From: Zonotrichia leucophrys gambelii
Lineage: Eukaryota; Chordata; Aves; Passeriformes; Passerellidae
DNA: 64,000 nucleotides
Direction of reading: 5' to 3'
Assembly (NCBI RefSeq): GCF_028769735.1
Contig: NC_088178.1
Location: 24,006,357-24,070,356, forward strand
Of this stretch, positions 53,090-64,000 are shown in pieces. Every line of letters starts with the position of its first letter. Position 1 is the stretch's first letter. Position numbers and translations under genes: made by a program. The notes beneath the pieces were generated by a model, which saw only the letters and a program-made list of their open reading frames with translations, ran no database searches and was not told the DNA's origin.

Positions 53090-53830
53090 AAAAGATATTT
53101 ATGCTCACTGATCACACCCACTTCCCTGACAATCTACTTTGTTTAACTTTTCCTTCACTTCATGTTCCTCCATCAGGGGTAAGCCTTCCATGCTCCAGAC
53201 TTTATATTGGCCTCAGGGAACTGAGAGCCTTGAAGAGCAGCCTGACCAACAAACACTGAGAAATTGGTGAAAATTCCTACTCCTTCCCTGTGTCTTGTAT
53301 CACCACACTGCCCCTCTCCCTTGGCAGTGAGCCCACCATTTCTCTTGTCTTCCTTTTACAGATTAAATACTCACAGATAAGTTTTTGTTTCCCTCCAAGA
53401 CTCTGGACAAATCCAAATCCAGATGGGTTTTGGCTTTCTTAACCCTATCCCTGAACATTCAAATAATCTCTCTACTTTTTCCAGGTCACCTACTCTTCCT
53501 CCATCTCTTGTACATTTTCTTTTCACATTTGAGCTTTTCCAGGACCAACTTGTCCACCCATGCAGGACTCCTGTTGTCTTTATCTGATTTCTTTCTTATC
53601 AGGATAGATGATTCCTTTAAAGCCAACCATCTCTCCAGGACCCCTCTTTTTTCTCCAGGGCTGTAACCCATGGCATTCTTCTCTAAATCTTCTCTAAATC
53701 TTCTCTGCCCTTATGAAGTCTAAGAGGTCATTTTATATTTCTGCTTCCTCTCGGGAGGCTGCACTGCCTTGTCCTCTCTCTCCCAGACTTCACTTTGCCA
53801 ATAATGAGTAAGGATGTGTTAATTGTACTC
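53090..53830 (-). pseudogene. CR1 LINE ORF2 remnant (endonuclease-RT linker)
   Basis: This is decayed coding sequence of a CR1 retrotransposon ORF2, which encodes an endonuclease and reverse transcriptase used for target-primed retrotransposition. The DNA follows CR1 in antisense order, including CAGGGGTAAGCCTTCCATGC (53174-53193) and CACCCATGCAGGACTCCTG (about 53556-53574). The minus-strand frame at 53671-53486 still reads a recognisable stretch: SPAWVDKLVLEKLKCEKK and YKRWRK correspond to the conserved basic linker between endonuclease and reverse transcriptase domains. Upstream and downstream frames are broken by stops and indels, and the catalytic RT region is absent. The copy is inactive. 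A short tandem TTCTCTAAATC duplication lies near 53681-53702. Confidence 0.85.
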
Positions 53831-56004
53831 AGAAATAAGATATAGATTTTTATTTTTTTCCTCAGCCCTTGATGAGCTAGGCTGCTCTGTAAATTTGAAC
53901 CTAGCCTATTTCTAATAATAATGGATGTATCACTGGGAACATCTATGAAGGGACTATCAGTCTTTTCTGCAGCTCTGGCTTAAATTCACTTCTCTACACC
54001 CCTTAAAGTGTCTTCAAGGCACACAATACTACAGTAATTAGATATTTTAACTACATATTTTTATACCTAAACTTTTAAAATCTACTTATGACAGTTTCTA
54101 TTCTTTTTCTGGGGTTCATGGAAAGTTATTAGGGCAATAAACCCATTAATGAAACACTGGTTGAGAATTTCAATGCAGTGAAGTCAAGAAATGAGCTTGA
54201 AATTACAGTTCTGCATATGAACCAGAGCATATGAATAACCTATCTCATATGCATATTGACTCAAATATTCATCACTCTATCCAGCAAGACAAAATTCATC
54301 ACACACACACAGTAATCCCTCATAAATGCTGAAATACTGAGGTTCACTCTTGGATTCCAGAACTATGTCAAATGCCAGGAAAGAAGTGTTGATATATTTG
54401 GATGTAGTACATGAACCAAGGTATCTGGCATAATATAATTTACTATTCCAAAACTAAGAGGGGAAGAAATTAAATACAAGCTGAACTGTGACAAAACTGT
54501 AGACTTATGCTTAAAACTTCTATTTAAGAGTATTTCTCTCACATTTTTCTTTCATCTTACTGATCCTGGCTACAACTTAATTGGTAATTTATTTTTTTCT
54601 GCATAAACACTAAATGAACACCTTACTGCAACATTGCTGTAGACCTAATGGTGTAATGAAGGCTAAGTTTGCAGACTGCTCCTCACACACAAAAAAGTCA
54701 CTTTCCTTTACACACTTTATTATGGATGTGCATTGAATAATTCTCATTTGTATTGTAATACTAATAGTGATTATATTTTGCTTCTCTTTCCTTAGACACT
54801 CCTCAGAGTTTAAAAGCTCCTCTACAAGCATTCATGGTAACAAATATTATTTAATGGGAAGATGACATTCAAAAAGAGAACCAGTCTATAAAGAAACAAT
54901 CTGGCCATGAAGTGTAAATGCATCTGCAGATTTTGAGATAAAAACAGATCTATGCCCAAAAAAGTGCGACTGAATAGAGGCTTCTGTATAAAGAATCATC
55001 AAACTATTTTCCTTAAGAATTGTTTTTAATAAAAAAAAAATTGCTTTAAGAATTTTCTAAGAAAATATTAGCCATAACAAAAATGGAAAGAGGCACATAC
55101 TCTAGAGAATCTATAGGGAGAAGGTTATCTGGGTTTAAGAGGAACTGTAACCAGGCTTCATTTTATTTCTATTTCTTGTATTCTGTATTTCAAGAAGCTG
55201 ACCTACATGAATATATTTTCATTCAATCACACCAGAAAGCTGTCTATATGATGGATCAGTGTATAAAGGGCCATGGGAAACCAAGGAAAAGCAGAATTCA
55301 GAAGTGTCAAAGCATAAGGAAGCTGTTTTGGGCAGGAAAGAAAACTTACATGGCCTTCCATAACCATAATTCCCATTTTGTCTGTGTCCATCAAGCCCAC
55401 TGAGATGTGCTGGGGAAGATGGCTAAACAAGCACCCTTGAGTGGTAGGGAACTGAGGTGCAGCACAGGAAACACCTGGGTTTGGAACTAAATCTGTGCAA
55501 AATATACTACTCTGTCTCCAAAAAGAGCAATAGAGCAATATAACCCCTGTGTTTGCAATAAAAACATGCACACTGGAATGATCTACCACAAGTAAATCAG
55601 GATCTAGTCAACAATTAAAATCTCCAGAAGCTGTATGGAAGTTAAACGTGATTTATGTAAGGGAACACTTCCTGTGTGGGCTGAAAAATAAATCAAAAGA
55701 AACTCAAGTGCAGAGCTCTGGTCCTCTCCCTCTGTCTTGTCATGGACATCACTCCTGTGTTGTCCCTGTTGCTGCTGATTTCCCCATTTAGACACATCAC
55801 ATTTTATCAGTGCGTTTAAAAGGCCATAAATCTGGAATTCTCTGTCCTGAAGGCTTGCAAACCCTCACTCCAAATAGTTTCTAGAGACAAAGTGTCACTT
55901 CGGTTTTGTATTTCTCTGTTCAGTAGATTATAAACAATACATATCTCACATATGGCATTATTCAGTATTAAATCTTGAAACTGCTCTTAAAAGAAAGCCA
56001 GTAA
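53831..56004. other. Non-coding sequence, no feature seen
   Basis: A (CA)6 run lies at about 54300-54312. Opposing open frames at 55083-55403 (plus) and 55227-55589 (minus) overlap and have no domain. No repeat was recognised. Confidence 0.5.
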
Positions 56005-56112
56005 CATTTTTCCCATTATATAGATGTGGAAAATGGAGCAAGCTGATAGACAAATTTGCTCTGGCCAGTGAATATGATCTCCTGAGTTTCAGTTCAGTGC
56101 TCTGTCAAATAG
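56005..56112 (-). repeat. MIR-like SINE relic
   Basis: The order TTTTTCCCATTATATAGATG, TGGAAAATGGAGCAAGCTGA, TTTGCTCTGGCCAGTGA and CTCCTGAGTTTCAGTTCAGT, GCTCTGTCAAATAG matches an amniote MIR-type pattern in antisense (ccattttacagatgtggaaactgaggc, cttgcccaaggtca, cctgactcccagtc, gctctaacca). It is very diverged but the blocks are in order. Confidence 0.5.
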
Positions 56113-58379
56113 AATCACTGATTTTAGCAATTAATACAAAGTAGTTTATCATTTTCTTATTATGCAGGGTTCATTTAGCTACTCTGATAAATGTGGCTTA
56201 TATATTTACAGGATTATTTATGTAAGCTGCATTTACACAAGGGTTGCCTGCTTCAGTGATGGATCAACATACAGCGAACTTGCAAATGAACACCTAAAGA
56301 AACACATTTGTGGAAAAGAGAGAAGTTCCTGAGTAACTCTTACACCATCTTAACTATGTGATGAAGTACATGAACAACATGTAGTCATAGCACAGCCATA
56401 CATTTATGCAGACAATGAGAAAACCAAGTTAGTAACCAAATTTTATACCAAAAAAGCACGTGTTTGATCCAAGTGTAGAGTTAATACTGCCACACAACTG
56501 GAATACAGCTCTCCATAATGTGCCATCCAGAGGTATCACTAACATTTAAAACCATTCCATTCAAAATCACTTTGCAGCGGTTTTTACACAGACAAAGCCA
56601 GAGCAAGAGCTGCAATTTAGGAAAGAGTGCAGAAAGCAAAGTCTGAACAGGGACAGGTAATCAAGCACATTTATATTTTTGGAAGGCCCAGATTAACAAG
56701 ACCTGGGGTAAAGGGTGAGTGCCAATCTCAGTCACAGCTTGCCAAAAAAAAGCTCTGCTTGCAACATCCAACTCTGGAACATGGCAAAGAACTTAAACTG
56801 GGGTTAATTTTATTCTCTGGTTAACAACCAGACCTAAATTGCTTTAGTATTATCCACCTACTCCAAGGCAGAAAAAGCAATTTTTTCCTGTGAATACTGT
56901 CTCACATGAGAAAGTTGTTAATACTAAAGCAGCACCAATTATTTTCCATCTCGTAAATCTAACAAAAAAACAAGCTTCATGCTGGTTTCACTAGTGGCAC
57001 AATTTTTTTCACATGGTGAGAACCTGCAGAGGAATGTCAGGTTCTAGATACCTCAACCCTCTCTGAATCTAGTACAGTAGCAGCATAGAAAACCCATTTT
57101 AATATTTAAGTCAGCCAACCAGTTTATTAGGCCCAAAGCAGCCTTGAGCCAACAACAGAACCTGTCAGGATTGTTTACACATTAAGACATCACACTTCAA
57201 ACCATTTTCAGACCACTTGTCAAGAAAAGTATGAATTGTTAAGGCTTACCACATCCAGCATCTGTTTGAAAAGAAATCCACATCCCTTTCCACAAATCCA
57301 TGATTTCTTATGGACTTCTTCTTCCCAGTACAAACAAATTCCAACTGTCCTCTCCCCCAGCTAACCCCCTCTTTTGTAGCACTCATCTCCTCATTGGACA
57401 CAGCTGTGGCCTGTTAAGTTCAGGGCTGTTTCTAATCTTTGGTGATGAGCACAGCTGCAAGTCCTCAGGTGTGAGATTGCCTTCTGCACTATTCTCTTAC
57501 ATTCTATCCCTCCAAAGCATTGGGAAAAAGAAGGAGATGGTGTCCCTCAGGTCACAATTCAGTCATAGATGTTTGTATTGTGCCATATAGTCCAGTTAAC
57601 AGCTCTTTGGAAGATCCAAGTGTGGATCTCTTTTATCCACCAAGTGTGGTGAATAAGTAAAATATCTGATTCAAGAATCAACCACTTATTAAACTCAGTC
57701 TAAACAACATCCTTTCCCAGTGCCTATGAGGACATTACTTAACCAACACAAAATAAGGTGACAAAGACTGTTTCAGCCACTTCCAGGAGCCTGCTAAGTC
57801 AGTGTTCACATGTATACCAGAAGATGCCATGAATACTCAAGGGAACCATTTTTGGTTCAAGAGCTCTCATTGTTACACGTTTCAGATGCACCAAATTTAA
57901 TTTCTGCACCTGCAAAGAAAACAGCATCAAGAACCCAGTTCAGAGTTCTTAGCTCATTACCTTCAGTAAAGGCACAAAGGTACAAACAAGGTGCTGTCAC
58001 TGACTTTTTGTCAAAGTCTTCCAATCTCTGTGTGTCTATTGCGCTTTAATGGAGGTGCCATTTATGTCACTCTGCACTTAAATCCTGTGCTCAATAAATG
58101 CTTTCCCTCAGGTTTTGGCTTCCAGCCTGGATCAGGCCCAGCCCAGCAGAGCATGAGTTGGGTTTGTGCATCTCCAGCCTTGAATAACCTGGCAAAGTGT
58201 GTCCATCCTTCCTATAGTGCAACATCATATAGGATCCTACAGTATTTCCTATTTAATTTAAATGATGTAATCTATTTTAGAACACTTTCTTTGGTTTGAC
58301 AAAAACACACATGATAGGCATAAATCTCCATTTAATTTGGTTATTGCAATTTTTTGTGTCATGAAAAATTTACAATATT
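56113..58379. other. Non-coding sequence, no feature seen
   Basis: No exon or repeat is recognised. Open frames at 57300-57590 and 57991-58299 (plus strand) are short and lack domain signals. Confidence 0.5.
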
Positions 58380-58520
58380 ATAGACTGCTGATAAATATAT
58401 ATTTGATAATAAATTATTAGGGATCATATAAATATTTCTTTATTACTGCTTTGCTCATTTTCTTTATTATTTTAATTAATTCTTTATTTATTATTCTTTA
58501 TTAAGATATAAATTTCTTCC
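58380..58520. repeat. AT-rich low-complexity tract
   Basis: The tract is dominated by TTATTATT, TTTATTA and ATATATATTT words with very little G or C. No fixed repeat unit is kept. Confidence 0.65.
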
Positions 58521-58544
58521 ATTGCTGTCAGTTAGAGTTTTAAT

Positions 58545-58580
58545 AGACATGAATAGATATTCAAAAGACATGAATAGACA
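58545..58580 (+). repeat. Short tandem AGACATGAATAGA duplication
   Basis: AGACATGAATAGATA at 58545 recurs as AGACATGAATAGACA at 58566, a 21-base spacing. It is a small local duplication. Confidence 0.6.
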
Positions 58581-60534
58581 TTTTAATACTTTTCAATAGT
58601 ATTCATGCAAATTATTATAATACTAGCAATTATTTTCTCTAATACTCTTGTATTCATGTCCTTCAAGTTTTGTGAACCACTGAACTGTCAGGAAAAAAAA
58701 AAAAAGCTAAATGATTTTTCCTTTAGCAGTATTATTTCAATTAGATTAATATTTCCCAAGTTTATAATTAATTTGACAGAAATGTCATTATAGTAAAAAG
58801 TCAATACTCCTTCTGTTCCTTGCTGGCAAACTTTCCCTACAGTGTAGAAATTTATAACAGTGCCAAAAATCATCAATTTGCCTAAATATGGATATACACA
58901 TGTCAAATATTTGTTTCTTTTTACTTATTTCTTTAGCACCTATTACTGCGCTAGATAGATGAATCTTCTGTTATTTATTATTTGAAACATAATAAAATAA
59001 TTAAAATAGACATTTTATATTAATGTCCAGTACTTCTGCAAATGTTGCCATGGTCCTTTGGGTTATAAATATTTCTTGTGCTAGAGCACCCTATCTTAGA
59101 ATAACAGGAAATATAATTTAATATATTGAAAATTAGAGGCCATATTATGGTAATTTTTTTCAGCCCAGAAGTGTTGAAAACATCAGACATTTATTGTATG
59201 AAGTGCTTACAAGTGCTGTGATGGCCAATAGCAAATTTCACACAAAGAGTTGTACATTAATTCTTGCAGGTTTAAAGCTGTCTTCATCTCTCTAGACTGT
59301 GAATAAGAGAGAAATTTTGTAATTCTAATGCCTGAACTAACATATCTGTAAAACCCTCTTTAACTAAGGAGGGAATACTTTATGCTGGTAAGTTCTTAGC
59401 CACTCCAGATAATTTTGATAATTTTTCATCATGATGAAATCACATTTCCTAAGACAGATGTTTTGAAATTGGAGAAGGAAAAAAACAGCTCATGTTCCCT
59501 ATTCCAATAATTAGTGCAGCATTGTTTTAACAATGGTACCTTCTACTAATGTTTGTTTCTGTTTTTTAAATGTTAATTAGTGCAGCTGCTATTTAGTCAC
59601 AGCTACTTTTATTTTGTAATTTAAGCATCTGCTGGTGCCCACAAGAGATTGTAATAGACACTTTTTCTGACCTCATACTATGACCTTTATGTTTTTATGC
59701 ACCACTAGTTTTGGAAAACTATTGCAAAGTGTATTGATCTCATTATCAAATCTTCATCCTCAAGTGTATTTGGATATTTTAACTTCCTGAAATTGCACCA
59801 TGGCAGTATTTTATTTCCCTCCATTAGATTTTAATAGTTTCCCATACCGTCTCAAAATACTCTCCTTTACTTTTAAATATTTACAGGGCATCACCATGTA
59901 CCTTTCCCAATCTTAGGTATTATTTAATCAATTCTTACCCTGAGGAGCATTTAACAAACAATTCACTAAACTTGATGTCAGCACACCTATTTATACCTTT
60001 CAGCAGGCATTTTCTCTTGCTGCACCACAGCCTTACATAATTTTTTCCACCTTTTTATTACTTTTGCAGTTTTTCTCTTGACTTCAACAAACAAGTGCTT
60101 TTCTGAATTGAATGTCAACTACAAAAACTTTTCATGCACACTTTAAGCTGCTCCAACATGAAATTCACATTTTATAACACTTTTACAAACTCTCAATGAA
60201 AACCTAATTTTCAGTACTTGAAAATTTCATATCTCATTTCAAGAATTGGTTTTGTCCCATATGAAACTTGCTTTTGCTGTTGTTGATCTACATTTTTACA
60301 GAAATTAAAAAATACTGAGGTAATTAGAGGAAATCCACAAGACCAAATATCCAAGAGCCATAGGAAAGAAGAGCTGAAAGGAAACCTGAGGGGTAATTGC
60401 AGGACCAGAAGAGAAAGTTATTATAAACACTGACAAAGACCAAAACGACTCAGATATTTACCATTCACACCCCTGTGATTTCATCTTGATCACACATCCT
60501 TTTCTATGAGAATAGTTTTATCTAAATCTCTAAT
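58581..60534. other. Non-coding sequence with a SOX-like inverted motif
   Basis: The stretch is AT-rich with an A13 tract near 58692. At 59509-59586 there is a 12-base direct repeat (AATTAGTGCAGC) and an inverted repeat CATTGTT-TT-AACAATG (59520-59535). No exon or repeat family is recognised. Confidence 0.45.
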
Positions 60535-61100
60535 GAAAGAGGCTTCACAAGCCAGACAGTCTCTTCCATTCACTAACTCTCTAGTTAGAAAAGCTCTTTA
60601 CAATCTAATTTAAATCTTTTGCTGTGGGTAAAATTCTATTTTGAAGATGGAGATATGAAGAACTACTGTTTACTGTATCTTTAGATTTCCCTCCTCCAAA
60701 ATTTCAAGTTACCTGTATCTTTCTTGAGGAAAATCCTAAAGCAAGAGATGTTATCCATTTCAACACCACCAGCCTGTGAGAAATCATAATAATTATCTCA
60801 TGAGATAATTATTACATATCATAGAAAAATATCTCCTGTTTTGCCATTCAATTGCAATAATTCAAATTCACTTTTCACTTTACTATTGCCCTACTATTGT
60901 CAGATAGTGCAATTCCCTAATCAGTGACTTTATATTTTGTACTCAAAGTTTATTTTTCCTTCCTAAAAATAACACTTTGGTCCTCTTGTTACTGGATCAT
61001 TCCTGCAGGTCTGTCAAGATCACTCAGAATACTTAGACCTTCTTTCAATGGATTTGCAGACCCTCCCACTTTAACTGATTACAATCTCACGAAAACCCAA
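60535..61100 (-). mobile_element. Ancient CR1 LINE remnant, antisense
   Basis: The plus strand runs in reverse-complement CR1 order. Matching steps are GGCTTCACAAGCCAGACAGT, CTTCCATTCACTAACTCTC, AGTTAGAAAAGCTCTTTACA and TTTAAATCTTTTGCTG near 60541-60622, then after a gap TTTTTCCTTCCTAAAAATAA, CACTTTGGTCCTC, GCAGGTCTGTCAAGATCACT, CTTTCAATGGATTTGCAGAC and CCTCCCACTTTAACTG (60953-61076). The last blocks parallel the deep CR1/L3 pattern 'ttccttcctaagtggagtactttgc ... ctgtccagatcattttgaa ... tttgcaacccctcccagctt'. The copy is far more diverged than the other CR1 pieces, so it is an old insertion. Confidence 0.7.
60787..60814. other. 28-bp perfect palindrome
   Basis: The centre is at 60800/60801, inside CTCATGAG. 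Fourteen bases on each side pair exactly: the left arm is TAATAATTATCTCA and the right arm is TGAGATAATTATTA. The arms meet with no spacer. It lies within the ancient CR1 remnant. Confidence 0.9.
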
Positions 61101-62559
61101 ACAAGGAAATCACTAAATATTTCAGTTGGGTTTTCACTTCTTTGGTTTTTTAATTCTTTTTTTTTTTTTTGAACCTTTAATGTAATAATAATCAAAGTGA
61201 CATTTTGGACTGTAGCAGTAAAAAATTAGACTTGAATTTGTTATGAAATAAATTTATGGGTGTGTTAATGGCCCGCAAAAATATTGTTTGCATAAACGCT
61301 TATGCAAATAAATTTTAATGAAGAACAATCCAACTGGAGACATTCCCCTATTACTAGTAATCAAATTCCAGAGAGTCAGAGAATGGACAGCACAAATCCT
61401 TTGTCTGGGCCCTTCCAAGGCCTCACTCTCCAAGGATGAACCTTGGGCTGCCAGCTCAGAGGTTTTTCCAGCGCATCCTTGACAACACAGGGATGGCTCC
61501 AGTGGGTTAATTGGAAACTGCCCCAGAGGTAGCTGAGTTGCTGGCAGCACAGCACTAGAAGTCACATATTTCTGAGCTACAATGTGCTAGTTTTTATTAA
61601 TTATTACAAGTATTAAATGATAGTACCATTAAAGCATGGTAACCACTCCATTTCTTCCATAAAAATTACAGAGAGTGACCCTTGGCACAAAGAAGTTGCT
61701 TAATAAATCAGTTATACATTAACTGTGAAGCAAATTTATTTATTAGTACCTGCAATTTTTTAAGATTCAAAGCACAGATAAAATATTCTGATATATATCT
61801 TCACAATAAAAAAAAAAAACCTTGAGGCTATTCTCTCAAAGATGCAATGACAGTGGAAGGGCATCTTGCTGAAGTAAACTAATATATGAAGCAGTTAAAC
61901 TATGACAAAAAGGTGAAATATTATTAAATATAATTCATTTATTCACTTATGAATACTGTATGTGCATCTACAAAGGTATGCTTCTTAATGTAATTTAATG
62001 GCTTTGAATGTAATTTTCACACTATTTACAGATCTGACCCTTCTCTGCAACATCAGTTTCTCAATAATCAGCACTTTTATGTTTGCTAACTCCCAATAAT
62101 ATCTGTAAAATAAAGGACATCACAGAGTGATGTCTGCATCTTTTAACTTCAGTCTAACCTGTGCCTTGTTCTGCATAGTGCCATCCTGAGAACCATCTCA
62201 GCTAAGCTTTCTAAACAAAGGAAGTCTCAGTTATCTCTCTTTCCTTCTATAAATATTGTCAACCTAGCAACAACGTGATTAACTATGATTGTTACTAATA
62301 AAAGTAGTAGGTAGTTCCCTGCATATTTCCATTTTAGTTTCTAGACAGAAGAAAAGCCTTTTTAATATTGGCAGAGAATGGATATTCTTCCTACTATGAA
62401 GTATTATAGCAGTGAATAAAGTCTTTCTGATCAAACCATACCATAATAGCTTTTGTCTCGTGTCACTATATGTTAGCCAGCATCAGAAGAGAAAATAAGC
62501 AGAGGCTTGCTATTGTGCCTCTATTTTAAAAGGGCCTTCCATCTGGTAGGAAGCAGAAG
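61101..62559. other. Non-coding sequence, no gene seen
   Basis: A T14 tract lies at 61157-61170. A GC-richer part at 61370-61560 carries a minus-strand open frame of 103 codons with no recognised domain. Nothing else is recognised. Confidence 0.5.
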
Positions 62560-62960
62560 CCATCAGCACTGTAATTAAAATGCAATTACTGTCCCCCGCC
62601 GCAATCCCAGGACGACCATTCCATCTGTGTGATATACAGTGGAAAAACCACAATTTTTTGCACTTTTCTAGCCCCATTAAGTTTATTCTCTTTCTATTAA
62701 TTAATCTAACAGCACTAAGGGATCGTTCCTGTTTTGCAAGCCATTGTGTCACAAACTGCGCGCTCACAAAGACTGAAACCACATGAATTTTTAAAACTCT
62801 CCGCTATCACTGTGACATAAAACCTTAATTACTTCTGACTAAATCTGTAATTAAAATATATCACCGCAGCAGATTTACCTGCGTGTGGGTGTTGGAGTGC
62901 ATGCTTCTGTGACTGTCACAAATGAATCACTCGGAGACGGTGTTATAAAAAGGGGGATTA
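62560..62960. promoter_or_regulatory. CpG-enriched, motif-dense candidate element
   Basis: I count about 11 CpG dinucleotides between 62596 and 62939, against long stretches of the window with almost none. The block also holds an inverted pair GTAATT (62571-62576) and AATTAC (62584-62589), ATTAATTAATC near 62697-62707, a SOX-type CATTGTG near 62742, TTAATTAC at about 62825-62832 and TGTAATTAAA near 62846. It has no long homopolymer or transposon similarity. The combination resembles a conserved developmental enhancer. This is inference; no promoter, ORF or CpG island of usual size is present. Confidence 0.35.
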
Positions 62961-63412
62961 GCATGTATGACAGAAAGGATGGGGAAAAGGGACTTGAAAA
63001 TGAAAAAAGCTGGCAGTAGTCTAGGAAAAGTTGTACACTGGTAAAATAAGAAATTAATTCTCTTATTTTGTTGATTTTTTTAAAAATAAAAATATTCATA
63101 ATGTGCATGGAGACATGGCAAATGCTCCAATGTAAATTTTATTCCTCTGTGGTCCTACATTTTAATGCGCTACCTTGACCTTACAACAATAAAATGACAA
63201 TAAGTATAATCTCTGATACTGCAAAACAAAATCCCATAATATTTTTCATAGCAATCCATCTTGTATTCATGAAGATAATCTCATAATCTACCCTTCCTTT
63301 CATTCACAACTGTGCAGTCCAAGGCCTTCCATCTGCAAAGCAAGAAAATCTTAAAATCTTTGTGAGAAGTACAAGCATTGTGCATATCAAGCAGAAGTAT
63401 TAGCTAAATATT
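62961..63412. other. Non-coding sequence, no feature seen
   Basis: The sequence is AT-rich. The minus-strand open frame at 62875-63108 is Ser/Pro/Phe-rich from purine-rich plus-strand DNA and has no domain. Confidence 0.5.
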
Positions 63413-63480
63413 AAGGTGAAATTTTAGCCCTGTCATAGCTTGTTGGAGATTTGCCTTTAACTTCAGTGAAGTCAAAGAGT
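63413..63480. repeat. Possible ancient amniote repeat relic
   Basis: GGTGAAATTTTAGCCCTGTC, then TTTGCCTTTAACTTCAGTGA and AGTCAAAGAGT resemble an old dispersed amniote motif of the form 'ggtgaaatcctggccc ... ttgccattgacttcaatgg...gtcaggatt'. Only about 70 bases are involved and the family is not identified. Confidence 0.35.
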
Positions 63481-64000
63481 ATTTTGTCTTTTCTTTTAAA
63501 GCATGTTGCTAGGGGAAAACAAAGAAACAAGGCTCTCTGCAAATGCCCAGCTGCAAGAAGTGAGCAAACTAGCAGTGAACCTCAGCACAAGAATCCTAGC
63601 TGTAAAATGTCATGTGAAAATTAGATTAAAAGGCCTGGCAAATAATAAATTCCCTAATTCCTTTTTTTTTTTTTTTTTAACATCTTGGAATCCATTAAGG
63701 TTCAGCATGTGCATAAGTGTTTTTTACAAACTCAGCATTTGGGCTCAATATGTCTCCAACAGAAGAGAATTTTGGCATTTGGTAATTCTAATAAAGGGGA
63801 AGGACAGAAGTATTTATGAAATGTTTAGGACAGCTTCCTGCAGCTCATAGGTCATTAAATGTGCCACTCACCCTCTTATTTAGTATAATGACATGGTTTT
63901 AGCCAGGGCATAGAGTCCCTTTTCAAAGGTACCACAGGACATGGAGTCTCAATTTCAGAGTTTACTCCAGCACACAATGATTCTGATCAGTAAGAATTTG
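63481..64000. other. Non-coding closing stretch
   Basis: A 115-codon open frame at 63503-63850 is interrupted in composition by a T17 run (63662-63678) that would encode polyphenylalanine. This argues against a real protein. No exon or repeat is recognised up to the end of the window. Confidence 0.5.

Noticed and set aside
52879..53259. 126-codon plus-strand open frame
   Set aside because: It is read antisense to CR1 sequence, so it is a shadow of a retrotransposon and not a gene.
63503..63850. 115-codon plus-strand open frame
   Set aside because: It runs through a T17 homopolymer that would give polyphenylalanine, and has no family resemblance.
1..64000. CRISPR arrays, tRNA or rRNA genes, bacterial operons, intact viral or LTR elements
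   Set aside because: No regularly spaced repeats, cloverleaf signals, ribosomal segments or paired long terminal repeats were recognised when reading both strands.

Overview
The window looks like nuclear DNA from a bird, most likely a songbird. It is AT-rich and CpG-poor, and no protein-coding exon or RNA gene can be supported. The main clue to the host is several fragments of CR1 LINE retrotransposons of different ages, in both orientations. There is no Alu, L1 or B1/B2-type mammalian repeat, no bacterial gene organisation, and overall repeat density is low. Host assignment comes from recalled repeat families, not from a search, so order-level placement is tentative. All long open frames are short (154 codons or fewer), overlap each other on both strands, lack domain content and look like chance. 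The best description is an intergenic gene desert or part of a very large intron.

Layout. 1-11 kb: unique sequence with a TAATTA-rich patch near 1.1 kb, an AT-rich tract at 6.7 kb and an ancient amniote-type repeat near 8 kb. 11-22 kb: AT-rich tract with a perfect inverted repeat (11.5 kb), a 34-bp tandem duplication (11.8 kb), a possible MIR-like relic (14.2 kb), a hairpin (18.7 kb) and a 59-bp duplicated segment (21.7 kb). 22-35 kb: a MIR-like relic, a CR1 fragment (23 kb) and a long unique stretch with homeodomain-type motifs near 25.9 kb. 35-53 kb: two CR1 3' ends (35.2 kb sense, 39 kb antisense), a GC-richer patch with an exact C/EBP palindrome and E-boxes (44.3-44.7 kb), and a paired inverted octamer-like motif (47.9 kb). 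53-64 kb: the largest CR1 remnant (52.7-53.8 kb, with recognisable ORF2 protein), an old CR1 (60.5-61.1 kb) that encloses a 28-bp perfect palindrome, and a CpG-enriched, homeodomain-motif-rich block at 62.56-62.96 kb that is the best candidate for a conserved regulatory element.

No genes work together here. If the window has a function it is probably cis-regulatory. I found no convincing new system; the findings are candidate regulatory patches, DNA-structure motifs and decayed transposons.
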